Origin: Pusillimonas minor
GTDB lineage: Bacteria; Pseudomonadota; Gammaproteobacteria; Burkholderiales; Burkholderiaceae_B
NCBI RefSeq assembly: GCF_014237865.1
Contig: NZ_JACJUU010000001.1
Span: 372,001 to 436,000 of the forward strand
Direction of reading: 5' to 3'
DNA: 64,000 nucleotides
Made by a program: the position numbers and the translations under genes. Below the pieces are notes generated by a model, which worked only from the letters and a program-made list of their open reading frames with translations, ran no database searches and was not told the DNA's origin. Positions 19,111 to 28,719 of the stretch are shown here, piece after piece (position 1 is the stretch's first letter; every line of letters starts with the position of its first letter).

Positions 19111-19434
19111 ATGACCCACGTTGTCACCGAAAACTGTATCAAGTGCAAATACACCGATTGCGTCGATGTCTGTCCGGTCGATTGCTTTCGCGAAGGCCCC
19201 AATTTTCTGGTCATCGACCCCGACGAGTGTATTGACTGCGCCGTCTGTGTGCCCGAGTGCCCTGCCAACGCTATTTTTGCCGAAGAAGACGTCCCCCAGG
19301 ATCAGATGCGCTTTATCGCCATCAATGCCGAACTGTCGCCCTCGTTCGGGCAAATCAGCCGCTCGAAAGGCGGGCTGCCCGACGCCGACCAGTGGAATGG
19401 CGTGCCCGACAAAGAAAAGTACCTCGAACGCTAA
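19111..19434 (+). CDS. fdxA: 7Fe-8S ferredoxin FdxA
   Basis: A 107-residue soluble electron carrier with one [3Fe-4S] and one [4Fe-4S] cluster. The N-terminal half shows C9, C17, C21 and C25, and the second motif is [12 protein letters not shown]. The ATG at 19111 follows TGGAG and gives the standard MTHVVTENC start; an upstream in-frame ATG at 19093 adds six residues with no support. Three bases separate it from fpr, its likely reductase, so the pair should be co-expressed. Confidence 0.96.
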   Translation: MTHVVTENCIKCKYTDCVDVCPVDCFREGPNFLVIDPDECIDCAVCVPECPANAIFAEEDVPQDQMRFIAINAELSPSFGQISRSKGGLPDADQWNGVPDKEKYLER

Positions 19435-19437
19435 CGC

Positions 19438-20223
19438 ATGACCGACAGCAAATACGCCAAGGCAACCGTACTGGGCCTGCGCGAGTGGGTGCCGGGCAAG
19501 CTGCTGTCTTTTACGGTCAGCCGCCCCGAAGGTTTCAGCTTCAAGGCCGGGCAATTTGCACGGCTGGGGCTCCCCCCCGCAGGCCAGCCCGATGCCGAAC
19601 CCTCGGTCTGGCGCGCCTACTCGCTGGTTAATGGGCCCGATCAGTCTCCGCTCGAGTTCTATTCCATCGTGGTGCCGGGCGGCGAGTTCAGCCCCAGGTT
19701 GGCCGAACTAGCCCCCGGCGATACGCTCTACCTCGACCGAACGCTTTTTGGCTTTCTCACCATCGACCGCTTCGAACCGGGCGGTACGCTGTGGCTTATC
19801 GCCACCGGCACGGGTTTATCGGCTTATTTATCCATGCTGAACGACCCGGCCACCTGGGCGGCCTTCGAACACATTATTTTGGTACACGGGGTGCGCACAT
19901 GCCCCGAGCTGGCCTACGGCGATGAAATCGCGCACTGGCAAAGCCGGGCAGGTACGGCGCCATTCAAGGCGCGTTTTACCTATTTGCCCATTCCCACCCA
20001 AGACACCTTGCCGGGCACGCCCCAGGCGCGTGTTACCCCCCTTATCGATAACGGTCAGCTCGAGACGCTGGCCGGGGTCAAGCTCGACCCAGCCACGCAC
20101 AAAATCATGCTGTGCGGCAACCCTGCCATGGTTACCGATGCCCGCGCCTTGCTTAAAGACAAAGGCTTTGCTGTCGGGCGTCGGGGCGTGCCAGGTAATC
20201 TGGCCGTCGAAAACTACTGGTAA
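19438..20223 (+). CDS. fpr: ferredoxin--NADP+ reductase
   Basis: An FAD enzyme of 261 residues that moves electrons between NADPH and ferredoxin or flavodoxin. The FAD part has FKAGQFARLGL and RAYSLVN; the NADP part has ATGTGLSAYLSML and the C-terminal CGNPAMVTDARALL and ENYW ending, typical of bacterial subclass-I Fpr. Its position behind fdxA suggests that ferredoxin as partner. In related bacteria fpr responds to oxidative stress; no such signal is visible here beyond the palindrome upstream of fdxA. Confidence 0.94.
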   Translation: MTDSKYAKATVLGLREWVPGKLLSFTVSRPEGFSFKAGQFARLGLPPAGQPDAEPSVWRAYSLVNGPDQSPLEFYSIVVPGGEFSPRLAELAPGDTLYLDRTLFGFLTIDRFEPGGTLWLIATGTGLSAYLSMLNDPATWAAFEHIILVHGVRTCPELAYGDEIAHWQSRAGTAPFKARFTYLPIPTQDTLPGTPQARVTPLIDNGQLETLAGVKLDPATHKIMLCGNPAMVTDARALLKDKGFAVGRRGVPGNLAVENYW

Positions 20224-20244
20224 CCCTTTAAAGGCCATAAATCC

Positions 20245-21465
20245 ATGCTCTACGACTTGCACGAATTTCAGCGCGCTTTTTTAAACCCGCTGGCTGCGTT
20301 TACCGAGCACGGGTCCCAATTGTTTTCACACCCCTACAGCCCGCTGGCCTACACCCCCGTGTCGCGCCAAATCGCCGCCAGCTATTCGTTGGTGCACCGG
20401 TTGGGCAAAGAATACGAAAAGCCGGCCTGGGGCTTGCACGCCACCGAAATCAACGACCGTAATGTCGCTGTTCAAGACCACATTGTGTTGCGCAAGCCCT
20501 TTTGCAACCTGGTGCACTTCGAACGCGATGCACACCGCCCCGACGACCCGGTCGTACTGCTGGTAGCCCCGCTTTCGGGCCACCATGCCACCCTTTTGCG
20601 CGACACCGTCAAAGCCTTGCTGCCCAACCACAACGTTTACGTCACCGACTGGGTCGATGCGCGCATGGTGCCGCTTAGCGAAGGTCCGTTCCACTTAAAC
20701 GACTATATTGCCTATATTCGCGAGTTCATGACGTTTCTAGGCGCGGGCATGCACGTGGTTTCTGTCTGCCAGCCCACCGTGCCCGTATTGGCGGCCGTTT
20801 CTCTTATGGCTGCCGAGAACGACCCCTGTCTGCCCAAAACCATGACGCTCATGGGGGGGCCCATAGACACCCGGCAGTCGCCCACCCAGGTTAACGAACT
20901 GGCCACCAACAATTCACACGGCTGGTTTGCCAACAATTTAGTTCACCGCGTACCCGCCAAGTACCCCGGCTTTGGTCGGCAGGTCTATCCGGGGTTTTTG
21001 CAGCATGCCGGCTTCATCGCCATGAACCCGGACCGGCACGCGCAATCGCATTACGATTACTACCTTGACCTGGTCAAGGGTGACAACAGCGACGCCGAAG
21101 CCCACCGACGCTTTTACGACGAATACAACGCCGTACTCGATCTGCCCGCCGAATTCTACCTGGACACCATCGACGTCGTCTTCCAGCGCCACTTGCTGCC
21201 GCGCGGCGAATGGGACGTCGATGGGCAGCGCGTTGACCCTGCCGCCATCAAAAATGTAGCGCTCTTTACCATCGAAGGCGAACTCGACGATATCTCCGGC
21301 CAGGGCCAGACGCGGGCAGCGCAAAACTTGTGCAGCAGCATCCCCAAAACGCGCAAGCAACATTACACCGCGCCGGGTTGCGGGCATTACGGTATTTTTT
21401 CGGGGCGGCGCTGGCGCGACACCATCGCCCCTCAACTCGCCGACTTCATACGCGCACATGGCTGA
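20245..21465 (+). CDS. phaZ: intracellular polyhydroxybutyrate depolymerase PhaZ
   Basis: PhaZ breaks down native PHB granules to release stored carbon. The 406-residue protein has no signal peptide, has the conserved [15 protein letters not shown] and VTDWVDAR segments, and carries Cys175 in VVSVCQP, the nucleophile that replaces serine in this intracellular family (R. eutropha PhaZa1 type). It starts 21 bases after fpr and overlaps rsxB by eight bases. No PHB synthase is in the window. Confidence 0.93.
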   Translation: MLYDLHEFQRAFLNPLAAFTEHGSQLFSHPYSPLAYTPVSRQIAASYSLVHRLGKEYEKPAWGLHATEINDRNVAVQDHIVLRKPFCNLVHFERDAHRPDDPVVLLVAPLSGHHATLLRDTVKALLPNHNVYVTDWVDARMVPLSEGPFHLNDYIAYIREFMTFLGAGMHVVSVCQPTVPVLAAVSLMAAENDPCLPKTMTLMGGPIDTRQSPTQVNELATNNSHGWFANNLVHRVPAKYPGFGRQVYPGFLQHAGFIAMNPDRHAQSHYDYYLDLVKGDNSDAEAHRRFYDEYNAVLDLPAEFYLDTIDVVFQRHLLPRGEWDVDGQRVDPAAIKNVALFTIEGELDDISGQGQTRAAQNLCSSIPKTRKQHYTAPGCGHYGIFSGRRWRDTIAPQLADFIRAHG

Positions 21466-22114
21466 AGCTGTTTTGCATGGCCCCAAAAGCGTCGCCTTGG
21501 CGGACCAGATCGACGCTATTTTGCCCCAGACGCAATGCACCCAGTGCGGCTACGAAGGCTGTCGACCCTACGCCGAGGCGCTGGCGACAGGCAACGAAGC
21601 CATCAACCGCTGTCCGCCCGGCGGCGAAGCCGGTATTACCGCGCTGGCCGGCCTGCTGAACCGGCCTGCCGTACCGCTCGACCCCGACTGCGGCATGCAC
21701 ACTCCCCTGATGCTGGCCGTCATCGACGAAGACCATTGCATTGGCTGTACGCTGTGTCTGCAGGCCTGCCCCGTCGATGCGATTGTCGGGGCCAATAAAA
21801 AAATGCATACCGTCGTCCCCGATCTGTGCACGGGCTGCAAGCTGTGCATTCCGCCGTGCCCGGTTGACTGCATCCAGATGATGCCGGCCGGATACGACTG
21901 GACGCCCCAGCACGCCGCCACAGCTCGAGAACGCCATCAGCACCGTCAAACCCGCCTGAAGCGCAAACACCCCGAAAGTCAGGCCCTGGCCGCGCGCACC
22001 CTGAGCAATAAGGCCGCGCTAACCTCGGCTGCCGGGGGCGACGCACAGGCCCGGCAAGCAGCCATTGCGCAGGCTTTGGCGCGCGCGCGCGAACGACGCC
22101 GTCAAAGCCCATGA
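21458..22114 (+). CDS. rsxB: RsxB/RnfB-like iron-sulfur protein, stand-alone
   Basis: A 218-residue protein with three [4Fe-4S] sites: an RnfB-type motif C27/C30/C35/C52, then two ferredoxin motifs C94-C104 and C124-C134. The C-terminal 70 residues are basic and helical ([21 protein letters not shown]). Unlike true RnfB it has no N-terminal membrane helix, and no rnfA, C, D, G or E lies nearby. This stand-alone form upstream of nth is frequent in betaproteobacteria. It may serve cluster maintenance in Nth or an electron-transfer step with FdxA and Fpr (inference). Confidence 0.88.
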   Translation: MAEAVLHGPKSVALADQIDAILPQTQCTQCGYEGCRPYAEALATGNEAINRCPPGGEAGITALAGLLNRPAVPLDPDCGMHTPLMLAVIDEDHCIGCTLCLQACPVDAIVGANKKMHTVVPDLCTGCKLCIPPCPVDCIQMMPAGYDWTPQHAATARERHQHRQTRLKRKHPESQALAARTLSNKAALTSAAGGDAQARQAAIAQALARARERRRQSP

Positions 22115-22749
22115 ACAAATCCAAACGACACGAAATATTCAGCCGTTGGCAAGCGGCCAACCCGGCTCCCACCACCGAGCTGAATTTTGACAACCCGTTT
22201 CAGCTGCTTATTGCGGTCATGTTGTCGGCACAGGCAACCGACAAATCGGTAAATATTGCCACTGCACGGTTCTTTCCCACCCATGGCACACCGCAGGGTA
22301 TTCTGGCCTTGGGGCTTGACGGCCTGACCGATCACATCAAGACGATCGGCCTGTTCAAAACCAAAGCGCGCAACGTCATCGAAACGTGCCGCATCCTGAT
22401 CGAGCAACACGACGGCCAGGTTCCCGAAACACGCGAGGCCCTCGAGGCCCTGCCCGGCGTGGGTCGAAAAACAGCCAATGTCGTGCTGAACACCGCCTTC
22501 GGGCACCCGACCATCGCTGTTGACACACATATTTTCCGCGTCGCCAACCGCACGGGCATTGCGCCCGGCAAGACGGTGCTCGACGTCGAAAAACGCCTTG
22601 AACGTGTCATTCCCAAAGAGTTTCTGGTTGATTCACACCACTGGATTCTGCTGCACGGCCGCTATATATGCGTAGCCCGAAAGCCCAAATGCCCGCAATG
22701 TGGTATTGCCGACCTGTGTGAATACAAACAAAAAACAAATCCGTACTGA
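22111..22749 (+). CDS. nth: endonuclease III
   Basis: A DNA glycosylase/AP lyase that removes oxidised pyrimidines. The 212-residue protein has the helix-hairpin-helix with the catalytic lysine ([14 protein letters not shown]), the catalytic aspartate in AVDTHIFRV, and the C-terminal [4Fe-4S] loop with spacing C-x6-C-x2-C-x5-C ([17 protein letters not shown]). Its ATG overlaps the rsxB stop as ATGA. Length and motifs are standard. Confidence 0.97.
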   Translation: MNKSKRHEIFSRWQAANPAPTTELNFDNPFQLLIAVMLSAQATDKSVNIATARFFPTHGTPQGILALGLDGLTDHIKTIGLFKTKARNVIETCRILIEQHDGQVPETREALEALPGVGRKTANVVLNTAFGHPTIAVDTHIFRVANRTGIAPGKTVLDVEKRLERVIPKEFLVDSHHWILLHGRYICVARKPKCPQCGIADLCEYKQKTNPY

Positions 22750-22874
22750 CCCTGTCGGGGATTTCCATGTCATGAGAAACCCCCATAGCCAATTGTGCCG
22801 GTAAAACACATACTTAAGTCAGGCCCGTTAGCGCCTGACACCCAAAACCACGCACAATAAAAAGGGGGGAAACC

Positions 22875-23597
22875 TTGGCTCACCCCGCTCTCGAAATCAG
22901 CCGGCTTAATGCCTGGTACGACCAATTTCACGTGCTGCGCGGGGTCGACCTGACCGTCAGCCCGGGGCAAGTCGTGTGCCTTCTGGGTAACCCCGGGTCG
23001 GGCCGAACCACCGTCTTGCGCGCCATTTTGGGGTTGACCGGGCCACGCAGCGGTTCCATACGCATCAATGGGACTGAATCCATCCATATGCCGGCCAGCC
23101 AGATCCGCCATCTGGGCCTAAGCTACTGCCCCGAAGAACACCACCTTGTCGACGAACTAAGTTGCGAAGAGAACCTTTTGCTACCCGTCGAAGGCGCATC
23201 GACTTTAGGCGGCGGGATGTCGCTGGCCGATATCTACGATATTTTCCCTGCCTTCAAGCCCTTTCAGCACCAACCCATCGCCCACCTTTCTACACCCGAG
23301 CGCCAGTTGCTGGCGGTTGCCCGGGCGCTTCGGCTGGGCACCAATGTGTTGCTGCTCGATGAAATCCACGACAGCCTGAATCCAGTCATTGCATCGGCAA
23401 TGCACCGTGCCTTGTCTATGCTTAAAGCGCAGCACTACACCATCGTCATGGCCGGCGAAACCCCGGGGGCTGCGGCCAATATCGCCGATCACTACTACGT
23501 CATACAAAACGGTACGCTTGCCGACGATTATGCCCCCAGCCCAAGCTGGGCCGACGCCGCGGTACAGGCCGAGCAAACCAGCTGGCGTACCGGCTAA
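22875..23597 (+). CDS. degenerate LivF-like ABC ATPase domain protein
   Basis: A 240-residue protein clearly descended from a branched-chain amino-acid ABC ATPase (it aligns along its length with LivF coded at 23712-24479) but with damaged active-site motifs. Walker A reads GNPGSGRTT (38-46) with Arg44 instead of lysine. The LSGGE signature is LSTPE (138-142). The D-loop region is DSLNP and the H-loop region VMAGET. Walker B VLLLDE (158-163) is kept. The start is TTG at 22875 after a strong AAGGGGGGAAACC. The frame is unbroken and has its own terminator, so it looks expressed. A regulatory or structural NBD is possible. Confidence 0.85.
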   Translation: MAHPALEISRLNAWYDQFHVLRGVDLTVSPGQVVCLLGNPGSGRTTVLRAILGLTGPRSGSIRINGTESIHMPASQIRHLGLSYCPEEHHLVDELSCEENLLLPVEGASTLGGGMSLADIYDIFPAFKPFQHQPIAHLSTPERQLLAVARALRLGTNVLLLDEIHDSLNPVIASAMHRALSMLKAQHYTIVMAGETPGAAANIADHYYVIQNGTLADDYAPSPSWADAAVQAEQTSWRTG

Positions 23598-23637
23598 AAA
23601 AAACCTGCGTGTTGCACAGTGCAACACGCAGGTTTTT
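23598..23637. terminator. bidirectional intrinsic terminator
   Basis: AAAAACCTGCGTGTTGCAC (to 23617) is the reverse complement of the segment at 23619-23637. The stem is GC-rich in the middle and flanked by A- and T-runs, so it should stop both the ATPase gene on the plus strand and livF on the minus strand. Confidence 0.9.
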
Positions 23638-23711
23638 ATAAGTTTACTACCTTGCCGGGCCAGCCTGCCCAACACCATTGGTACCGGGCGGCGGGCTAAA
23701 AATTACTGCGC

Positions 23712-24479
23712 TCAGGCCACTTCCGCTTCTTTTTTGTTACCCAAACCCAGGTAACTTTCGATAACGCGCGGGTTGTCGGCCAGATCTTTGGCCGGGCCTT
23801 CAAGAACGATATCGCCGGTTTCGAGCACATAGCCGTAGTCGGCGACTTGCAGCGCGGCACGGGCATTTTGCTCGACCAGCAAAATAGACACCCCGGTACG
23901 ACGCAGTCGGGCAATGATATGGAAAATTTCACGCACGATACGCGGCGCCAGGCCCAGACTGGGTTCGTCGAGCATGAGCAATTGGGGCTGCGCCATTAAC
24001 GCCCGACCGACCGCCAGCATCTGGCGCTCGCCGCCTGACAGCGTTCCGGCCTCTTGGGTACGCCGCTCACGCAAGCGCGGAAACAGCTCGAAAACCTCTT
24101 CGATTTTGTCTCTCCAGCCGGCGACACCTGCACGATACAAGCGGAAACCGCCCAACAACAGATTGTCTTCGACCGACATGCTGCCGAACAGCTCACGCGA
24201 TTCGGGGACCAGACACATCCCCCCCGCCACGCGCTGCTCGACCTGCCAGCTGGAGACGTCTTGGCCCAGATAACTGACCTGGCCGGCGCTGTGCCCATTG
24301 GCGGGCAAAGAGCCCATGATGGAATTAAGCAAGGTCGACTTGCCGGCACCGTTACCGCCAATAACTGTCACGATACTGCCTGGCGCCACCTGAATATTGG
24401 CGCCGCTTAGTGCAGTGACCTTGCCATACTGGGTTACCAGGCCGTTAACCTGCAAAACTGCTTTTTCTGTAGTCGTCAT
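23712..24479 (-). CDS. livF: branched-chain amino-acid ABC transporter ATPase LivF
   Basis: A 255-residue ATPase with intact motifs: Walker A GGNGAGKST, signature LSGGERQ, Walker B LLMLDEPSLGL and the LivF-type LLVEQN switch. With LivG it would drive import of branched-chain or related amino acids through the LivH/LivM membrane pair. The ATG overlaps the stop of the LivM-LivG gene (ATGA). The C-terminus YLGLGNKKEAEVA has the usual family YLG ending plus a short tail. Substrate cannot be read from the ATPase. Confidence 0.94.
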   Translation of the reverse strand: MTTTEKAVLQVNGLVTQYGKVTALSGANIQVAPGSIVTVIGGNGAGKSTLLNSIMGSLPANGHSAGQVSYLGQDVSSWQVEQRVAGGMCLVPESRELFGSMSVEDNLLLGGFRLYRAGVAGWRDKIEEVFELFPRLRERRTQEAGTLSGGERQMLAVGRALMAQPQLLMLDEPSLGLAPRIVREIFHIIARLRRTGVSILLVEQNARAALQVADYGYVLETGDIVLEGPAKDLADNPRVIESYLGLGNKKEAEVA

Positions 24480-26323
24480 GCTGTTCCCCCTGCGGCTGCA
24501 GGCGACGGGGCGGCTGCGTCTTCGCCGTCAATATCAAGATCATCGTCAATCCCGCCCAGATACGCCTCGAGTACGGCCGGGTTGGTTTGCACTTCGGAGG
24601 GCAGACCTTCTGCGATTTTGGTACCGAAGTCCATAACCACCAGATGGTCGGTCAGGTTCATGACGAAGTCCATGTCGTGCTCTACCAGCAAGATGCTCAT
24701 GCCTTCTTGACGAAGCTGATCAAGCACTTTGGCCAGTTCTTGTTTTTCTTTGTAGCGCAAACCTGCGGCCGGCTCGTCGAGCAGCAACAAGACCGGGTCG
24801 GCGGCCAAGGCGCGGGCAATTTCAAGAATACGCTGTTGCCCCAGCGCCAGATTACCGGCCTGCTCGTAGAGATAGTCGCCCAGACCAACGCGCTGCAGCT
24901 GCTTGGCAGCTTCGTGCAGGAGCTCGGCCTCGCTGCGACGGTCGGTATGCAATGTGGCCGAAACCACACCGACTTCGCGGCGCAAATGCGCGCCTATGGC
25001 CACGTTCTCAAGTACCGTCATGGTGGGCAGCAGCTGCACGTGCTGGAAAGTACGGCCGACACCCAGCTTGGCGATTTCGCGTGAGGGGAGTTTATCGAGG
25101 CGGTTACCCAGGAATTCGACTCGGCCCTTGGTAACAGGCAATACGCCGGTGATCAGGTTAAACGTTGTACTTTTACCTGCACCGTTGGGGCCGATAAGAC
25201 CCATGATTTCGCCGGCCTTGAGCTTGAAGCTGATGTCGTTGACGGCCACCAGACCACCAAACTCTTTACGGGCGTTTTCAACCTCGAGCACCAATGTGCC
25301 GACCTCGGGGCGCGCGCGACGCGGCAGTTCGGCCGCTTCGGGTGGCGGGGGCAGCTTACGCTGAGTCGTTTGGCCGGTAACCGTGCGCCATACCGACGCC
25401 AGCATGGGCCAGACGCCATCGCGGGCGTACTGCAATACCAGCACCATAAAAATACCAAACACCACCAGTTCGAAGTTGGCGGTGGTATCGATAATCGCCG
25501 GCAACACGTTCTGGATTTGGTCTTTGAGTGTCAGGATGAGACTGGAACCGACAACTGCGCCCCAAACACTGCTGCTACCCCCGACAACGGCCATAAACAG
25601 GTATTCGATGCCGTAGTTAAGACCGAACGGGCTGGGGCTGACGGCGCGCTGCATATGGGCATACAACCAGCCCGACACGCATGACAGCAAGGCCGCATAT
25701 ACAAAAATAATAACTTTGTAATTGGCCATGTTGATGCCGAAAGACTCGGCCATGACCGACCCGCTTTTAAGCGCACGAATGGCACGACCGGGGCGCGAAT
25801 GAAGCAGATTGTGCGTAGCCCACAGCGACAACAGGACCGCTACCCAGATCAGGTAGAAGATCTCGCGACCACTGGACAGGCTCATGCCAAAGAAATTAAT
25901 GGCCTGAATACCTGCAATACCGTCGTACTGCCCCAGCATTTCGAGGTTACCGAACAGGTAATACAACGACAGGCTCCAGGCAATGGTGCCCAGCGGCAAA
26001 TAGTGGCCCGACAAGCGCAGCGTGATAGCCCCCAATAAATAGGCGACCAGCAAGGTAAGCACCAAGCCAAACAACAACGCCAACCAGGGCGACCAGGCCA
26101 TGGCCGTAGTGAGATAGGCCGTAGAGTATGCCCCCAAACCTACAAATGCGGCCTGACCAAAAGACGTAAGGCCACCCACGCCTGTAAGCAGCACAAGCCC
26201 CAGAACCACCAGCGAAGCCAGGCCAATGTAGTTGAGTTGGGTAATCCAGAACTCTGGCGTAGACCCCATAAGCGGCAATGCCGCCAGAACAACAATAAAA
26301 ACAGCAAGAATAAGTCGATTCAT
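24476..26323 (-). CDS. LivM-LivG fusion: permease plus ATPase of a branched-chain amino-acid transporter
   Basis: A 615-residue fusion. The first 330 residues are a LivM permease with about nine membrane segments ([20 protein letters not shown], then GRAIRALK). A linker rich in Pro and Arg leads to a LivG ATPase with Walker [10 protein letters not shown], signature LALGQQR and Walker [12 protein letters not shown], closing with LLVEHDM. The frame extends to 26362, but the ATG at 26323 lies four bases after the livH stop with AGGAT upstream. Such fusions occur in several Burkholderiales. No substrate-binding protein gene is in this cluster. Confidence 0.93.
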   Translation of the reverse strand: MNRLILAVFIVVLAALPLMGSTPEFWITQLNYIGLASLVVLGLVLLTGVGGLTSFGQAAFVGLGAYSTAYLTTAMAWSPWLALLFGLVLTLLVAYLLGAITLRLSGHYLPLGTIAWSLSLYYLFGNLEMLGQYDGIAGIQAINFFGMSLSSGREIFYLIWVAVLLSLWATHNLLHSRPGRAIRALKSGSVMAESFGINMANYKVIIFVYAALLSCVSGWLYAHMQRAVSPSPFGLNYGIEYLFMAVVGGSSSVWGAVVGSSLILTLKDQIQNVLPAIIDTTANFELVVFGIFMVLVLQYARDGVWPMLASVWRTVTGQTTQRKLPPPPEAAELPRRARPEVGTLVLEVENARKEFGGLVAVNDISFKLKAGEIMGLIGPNGAGKSTTFNLITGVLPVTKGRVEFLGNRLDKLPSREIAKLGVGRTFQHVQLLPTMTVLENVAIGAHLRREVGVVSATLHTDRRSEAELLHEAAKQLQRVGLGDYLYEQAGNLALGQQRILEIARALAADPVLLLLDEPAAGLRYKEKQELAKVLDQLRQEGMSILLVEHDMDFVMNLTDHLVVMDFGTKIAEGLPSEVQTNPAVLEAYLGGIDDDLDIDGEDAAAPSPAAAGGTA

Positions 26324-26327
26324 GGCG

Positions 26328-27368
26328 TCAATCCTCGTCATCGTGATGGCCGGCGGAGCCAAACGAACGCCATAACAACACTGGAATAATCAGCGTAAAC
26401 ACAATTACCTCTTTGTAGGCACTGGCCCAGAAGGACGAAAATGCCTCGAGAATCCCGACAAACAGTGCACCGAGGGCGGCCAACGGATAGCTGACCAACC
26501 CACCCACAATGGCGGCAACGAAGCCCTTGAGGCCAATAAGGAAGCCGGTGTCGTAGTAAATGGTGGTGACCGGTGAAATAAGCATGCCCGAAAGCGCACC
26601 AATAGCAGCAGCCAGCGTAAACGTGAGACTGCCCGACATATTGGTGCTGATACCCACCAGACGCGCACCGCGGCGATTAACAGCGGTTGCACGCAACGCA
26701 CGGCCATACAGCGTTTTGCCGAAGAACAACCAGAGGGCGATGATAAGGATTGCGCAAGTTACCAGTACAAAGAATGTTTGCGCCGACCAGATGACCGCGC
26801 CGAACTGGATTTCGCCTTCCATGAACGACGGCGTACGCCAGCCTTCGGCACCAAAGAACACCAGCCCCAGACCCAGCATGGCAAAGTGAACTGCCACCGA
26901 GATGATGAGCAAGACCAGCACGCTGGCCTCGGCCACGGGTTGATACGCCAGACGGTAAATCATGGGGCCCAGGGGGATCACCAGGGCAAGCGCAAACACC
27001 ACGCTAAGCCACAGCGGCGTGTTTTCGCCGACCACATAGGGTGCCAGCAAATACAGGGCAATGGGCAATACCAATGTACCCAGCGCTGCCTTGGGCAAGC
27101 GCTTCCAGTCGTTGCGACGGACGGCAGAGAACAGTTCGAGGGCGAAGGTTGCAACACCGACAATAAGCAGCAAGGCCACCGTACCGGGAATTTGGCCGTT
27201 GACCATGAACGCCAACGTAAGCGCGCCATAGGCGACGAACTCGCCCTGCGGAATGAAAACGACACGCGTGACCAGGAAGACCAACACCAGAGCCAGCCCC
27301 AACAGCGCATAAACTGCACCGTTAAGCACGCCGTCCTGGAGCAAAATGAAAAAGATTGTTGAGTCCAT
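26328..27368 (-). CDS. livH: branched-chain amino-acid ABC transporter permease LivH
   Basis: A 346-residue inner-membrane permease with about nine hydrophobic segments. Family segments include NGAVYALLGLALVLV at the N-terminus, YGRALRATAVNRRGARLVGI (the cytoplasmic loop that contacts the ATPase) and GLKGFVAAIVGGL. It is 40-50 residues longer than typical LivH because of an extra cytoplasmic and membrane stretch around residues 75-125 (RRNDWKRLPK followed by a hydrophobic segment). The C-terminus ends in HHDDED. First gene of the minus-strand liv run. Confidence 0.93.
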   Translation of the reverse strand: MDSTIFFILLQDGVLNGAVYALLGLALVLVFLVTRVVFIPQGEFVAYGALTLAFMVNGQIPGTVALLLIVGVATFALELFSAVRRNDWKRLPKAALGTLVLPIALYLLAPYVVGENTPLWLSVVFALALVIPLGPMIYRLAYQPVAEASVLVLLIISVAVHFAMLGLGLVFFGAEGWRTPSFMEGEIQFGAVIWSAQTFFVLVTCAILIIALWLFFGKTLYGRALRATAVNRRGARLVGISTNMSGSLTFTLAAAIGALSGMLISPVTTIYYDTGFLIGLKGFVAAIVGGLVSYPLAALGALFVGILEAFSSFWASAYKEVIVFTLIIPVLLWRSFGSAGHHDDED

Positions 27369-27753
27369 CTATCGAAACACCAATAAATATAAAGATGGGG
27401 AACGCCGGATGCGCATCCCGAAGGCCAGAAATGGCGAAAATGGATCAGCGCATCGGGAAAACATCTAAGTGCATTTTGACTCCTCGTATTAGTAGATTTA
27501 TGGCGAGCGCGATTGTTAACCGGCCGACTTTTTGGACTTAAACAAACAGCCGCAAAGTTAACATAGTTTGGTGGGTCGGGAATCTAGGGGATTCCCTGCA
27601 TAAATCGACTTGTTGTTCGACTTTAAACCACCAAAACGCCGTGCAATAAATCGCCGGAATCTTCGCTCGGAAGGAACCAAAATCAATCAGGAAAGTCGAT
27701 TAACATTGCGGGTTGAGAAATTACAGGCATTCGCGCATTCGAAGGAAGGCAGC
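27369..27753. other. intergenic region between divergent livH and msrB
   Basis: No gene is supported in these 385 bases; the frame upstream of msrB is open back to 27610 but has no homology or ribosome-binding sequence. A perfect 12-base palindrome GGATGCGCATCC lies at 27407-27418, about 40 bases upstream of livH. The region is more A+T-rich than its surroundings, as expected for promoters, but I cannot pick a convincing -35/-10 pair. Confidence 0.6.
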
Positions 27754-28149
27754 ATGGATAAAGTCATCAAAACAGAGGCCGAGTGGCAGGCGCAACTTAG
27801 CCCCGAAGCGTTTTATGTCACGCGTCAGAAAGGTACCGAACGTGCGTTTACGGGCCAGTACTGGAATACCACCCAGGCCGGCACGTATCGGTGCGTGTGT
27901 TGCGGCACGGCATTGTTCAGGTCCGATACAAAATTTGATGCAGGTTGCGGCTGGCCCAGCTACTTCGAACCCATCGACAGCAACCTTATCCGCGAAGAGC
28001 AAGACACCAGTCATGGCATGATTCGTACCGAGGTCATGTGCGCGGTATGCGACGCCCATCTGGGTCACGTCTTTCCCGACGGCCCACCGCCTACCGGTCT
28101 GCGCTACTGCATCAACTCGCTGTCACTTTCGTTCGAACCCGACGCATGA
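27754..28149 (+). CDS. msrB: peptide-methionine (R)-S-oxide reductase MsrB
   Basis: MsrB reduces the R form of methionine sulfoxide in the cytoplasm. The 131-residue protein has zinc ligands C47, C50, C96 and C99 and the catalytic Cys119 in RYCINSLSL. The ATG at 27754 follows GAAGGAAGGC, a good ribosome-binding sequence. The stop overlaps the yciB start as ATGA. It complements the periplasmic MsrPQ coded 21 kb away in this window. Confidence 0.97.
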   Translation: MDKVIKTEAEWQAQLSPEAFYVTRQKGTERAFTGQYWNTTQAGTYRCVCCGTALFRSDTKFDAGCGWPSYFEPIDSNLIREEQDTSHGMIRTEVMCAVCDAHLGHVFPDGPPPTGLRYCINSLSLSFEPDA

Positions 28150-28700
28150 AAAAATTTCTGTTCGACCTGTTCCCGCTAATTCTGTTCTTCGCCGCCTTCA
28201 AGCTGGCCGACAGCATGTATGTCGCCACCGCGGTCGCTATTGCCGCCAGCGTCGCCCAGTTTGTTTGGCTCAAAGCCACCAAAAAAACCATCGAAGCCAC
28301 ACACTGGATCAACCTGACCGTCATCGTCTTGTTTGGCGGCGCCACCCTGGTCTTGCAAAACGACGCCTTCATCAAATGGAAACCCACGGTGCTGTACTGG
28401 ATATTCGCGGCTATATTGCTGGCCGGGAAATGGTTCTTTGGCCGTAACCTGCTACAAAAGGTCATGGGCACCCAAATCGAACTCCCCCCCAGCGTCTGGG
28501 ACAAAATGAACTACAGCTGGTCGGCCTTCTTTATTGCGTCCGGCGCACTGAACCTGTATGTTGCGTTCTCAGGCCAGTTCACCGAGTCGCAGTGGGTCAA
28601 TTTCAAGGTGTTCGGCCTCATGGCGCTTTTGCTGGTATTTGTCGTGGCTCAATCCATCTGGCTCAGCCGTCACATCAAAGACACCTCCGAGCCCTCCTGA
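28146..28700 (+). CDS. yciB: YciB/IspZ-family inner-membrane septation protein A
   Basis: A 184-residue membrane protein with five or six hydrophobic segments and the family opening [19 protein letters not shown]; later [10 protein letters not shown] and [12 protein letters not shown] are conserved. YciB interacts with cell-elongation and division proteins and helps envelope integrity in E. coli and affects septation in Shigella. The ATG overlaps the msrB stop. The msrB-yciB-bolA-ppiC order is seen in related betaproteobacteria. Confidence 0.95.
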   Translation: MKKFLFDLFPLILFFAAFKLADSMYVATAVAIAASVAQFVWLKATKKTIEATHWINLTVIVLFGGATLVLQNDAFIKWKPTVLYWIFAAILLAGKWFFGRNLLQKVMGTQIELPPSVWDKMNYSWSAFFIASGALNLYVAFSGQFTESQWVNFKVFGLMALLLVFVVAQSIWLSRHIKDTSEPS

Positions 28701-28719
28701 ACCCTTTTATTTTGCCCCT

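Noticed and set aside
22818-22839. Hairpin GTCAGGC/GCCTGAC after nth considered as a terminator
   Set aside because: No U-run follows on either strand; it may only be a chance stem in the gap.
22875-23597. Degenerate LivF-like gene considered as a simple pseudogene
   Set aside because: The frame is complete, has a strong ribosome-binding sequence and a terminator; only active-site motifs are changed. I kept it as a gene and flagged it.
27610-27753. 48-residue N-terminal extension of MsrB
   Set aside because: No signal peptide or homology, and the ATG at 27754 has a strong ribosome-binding sequence.
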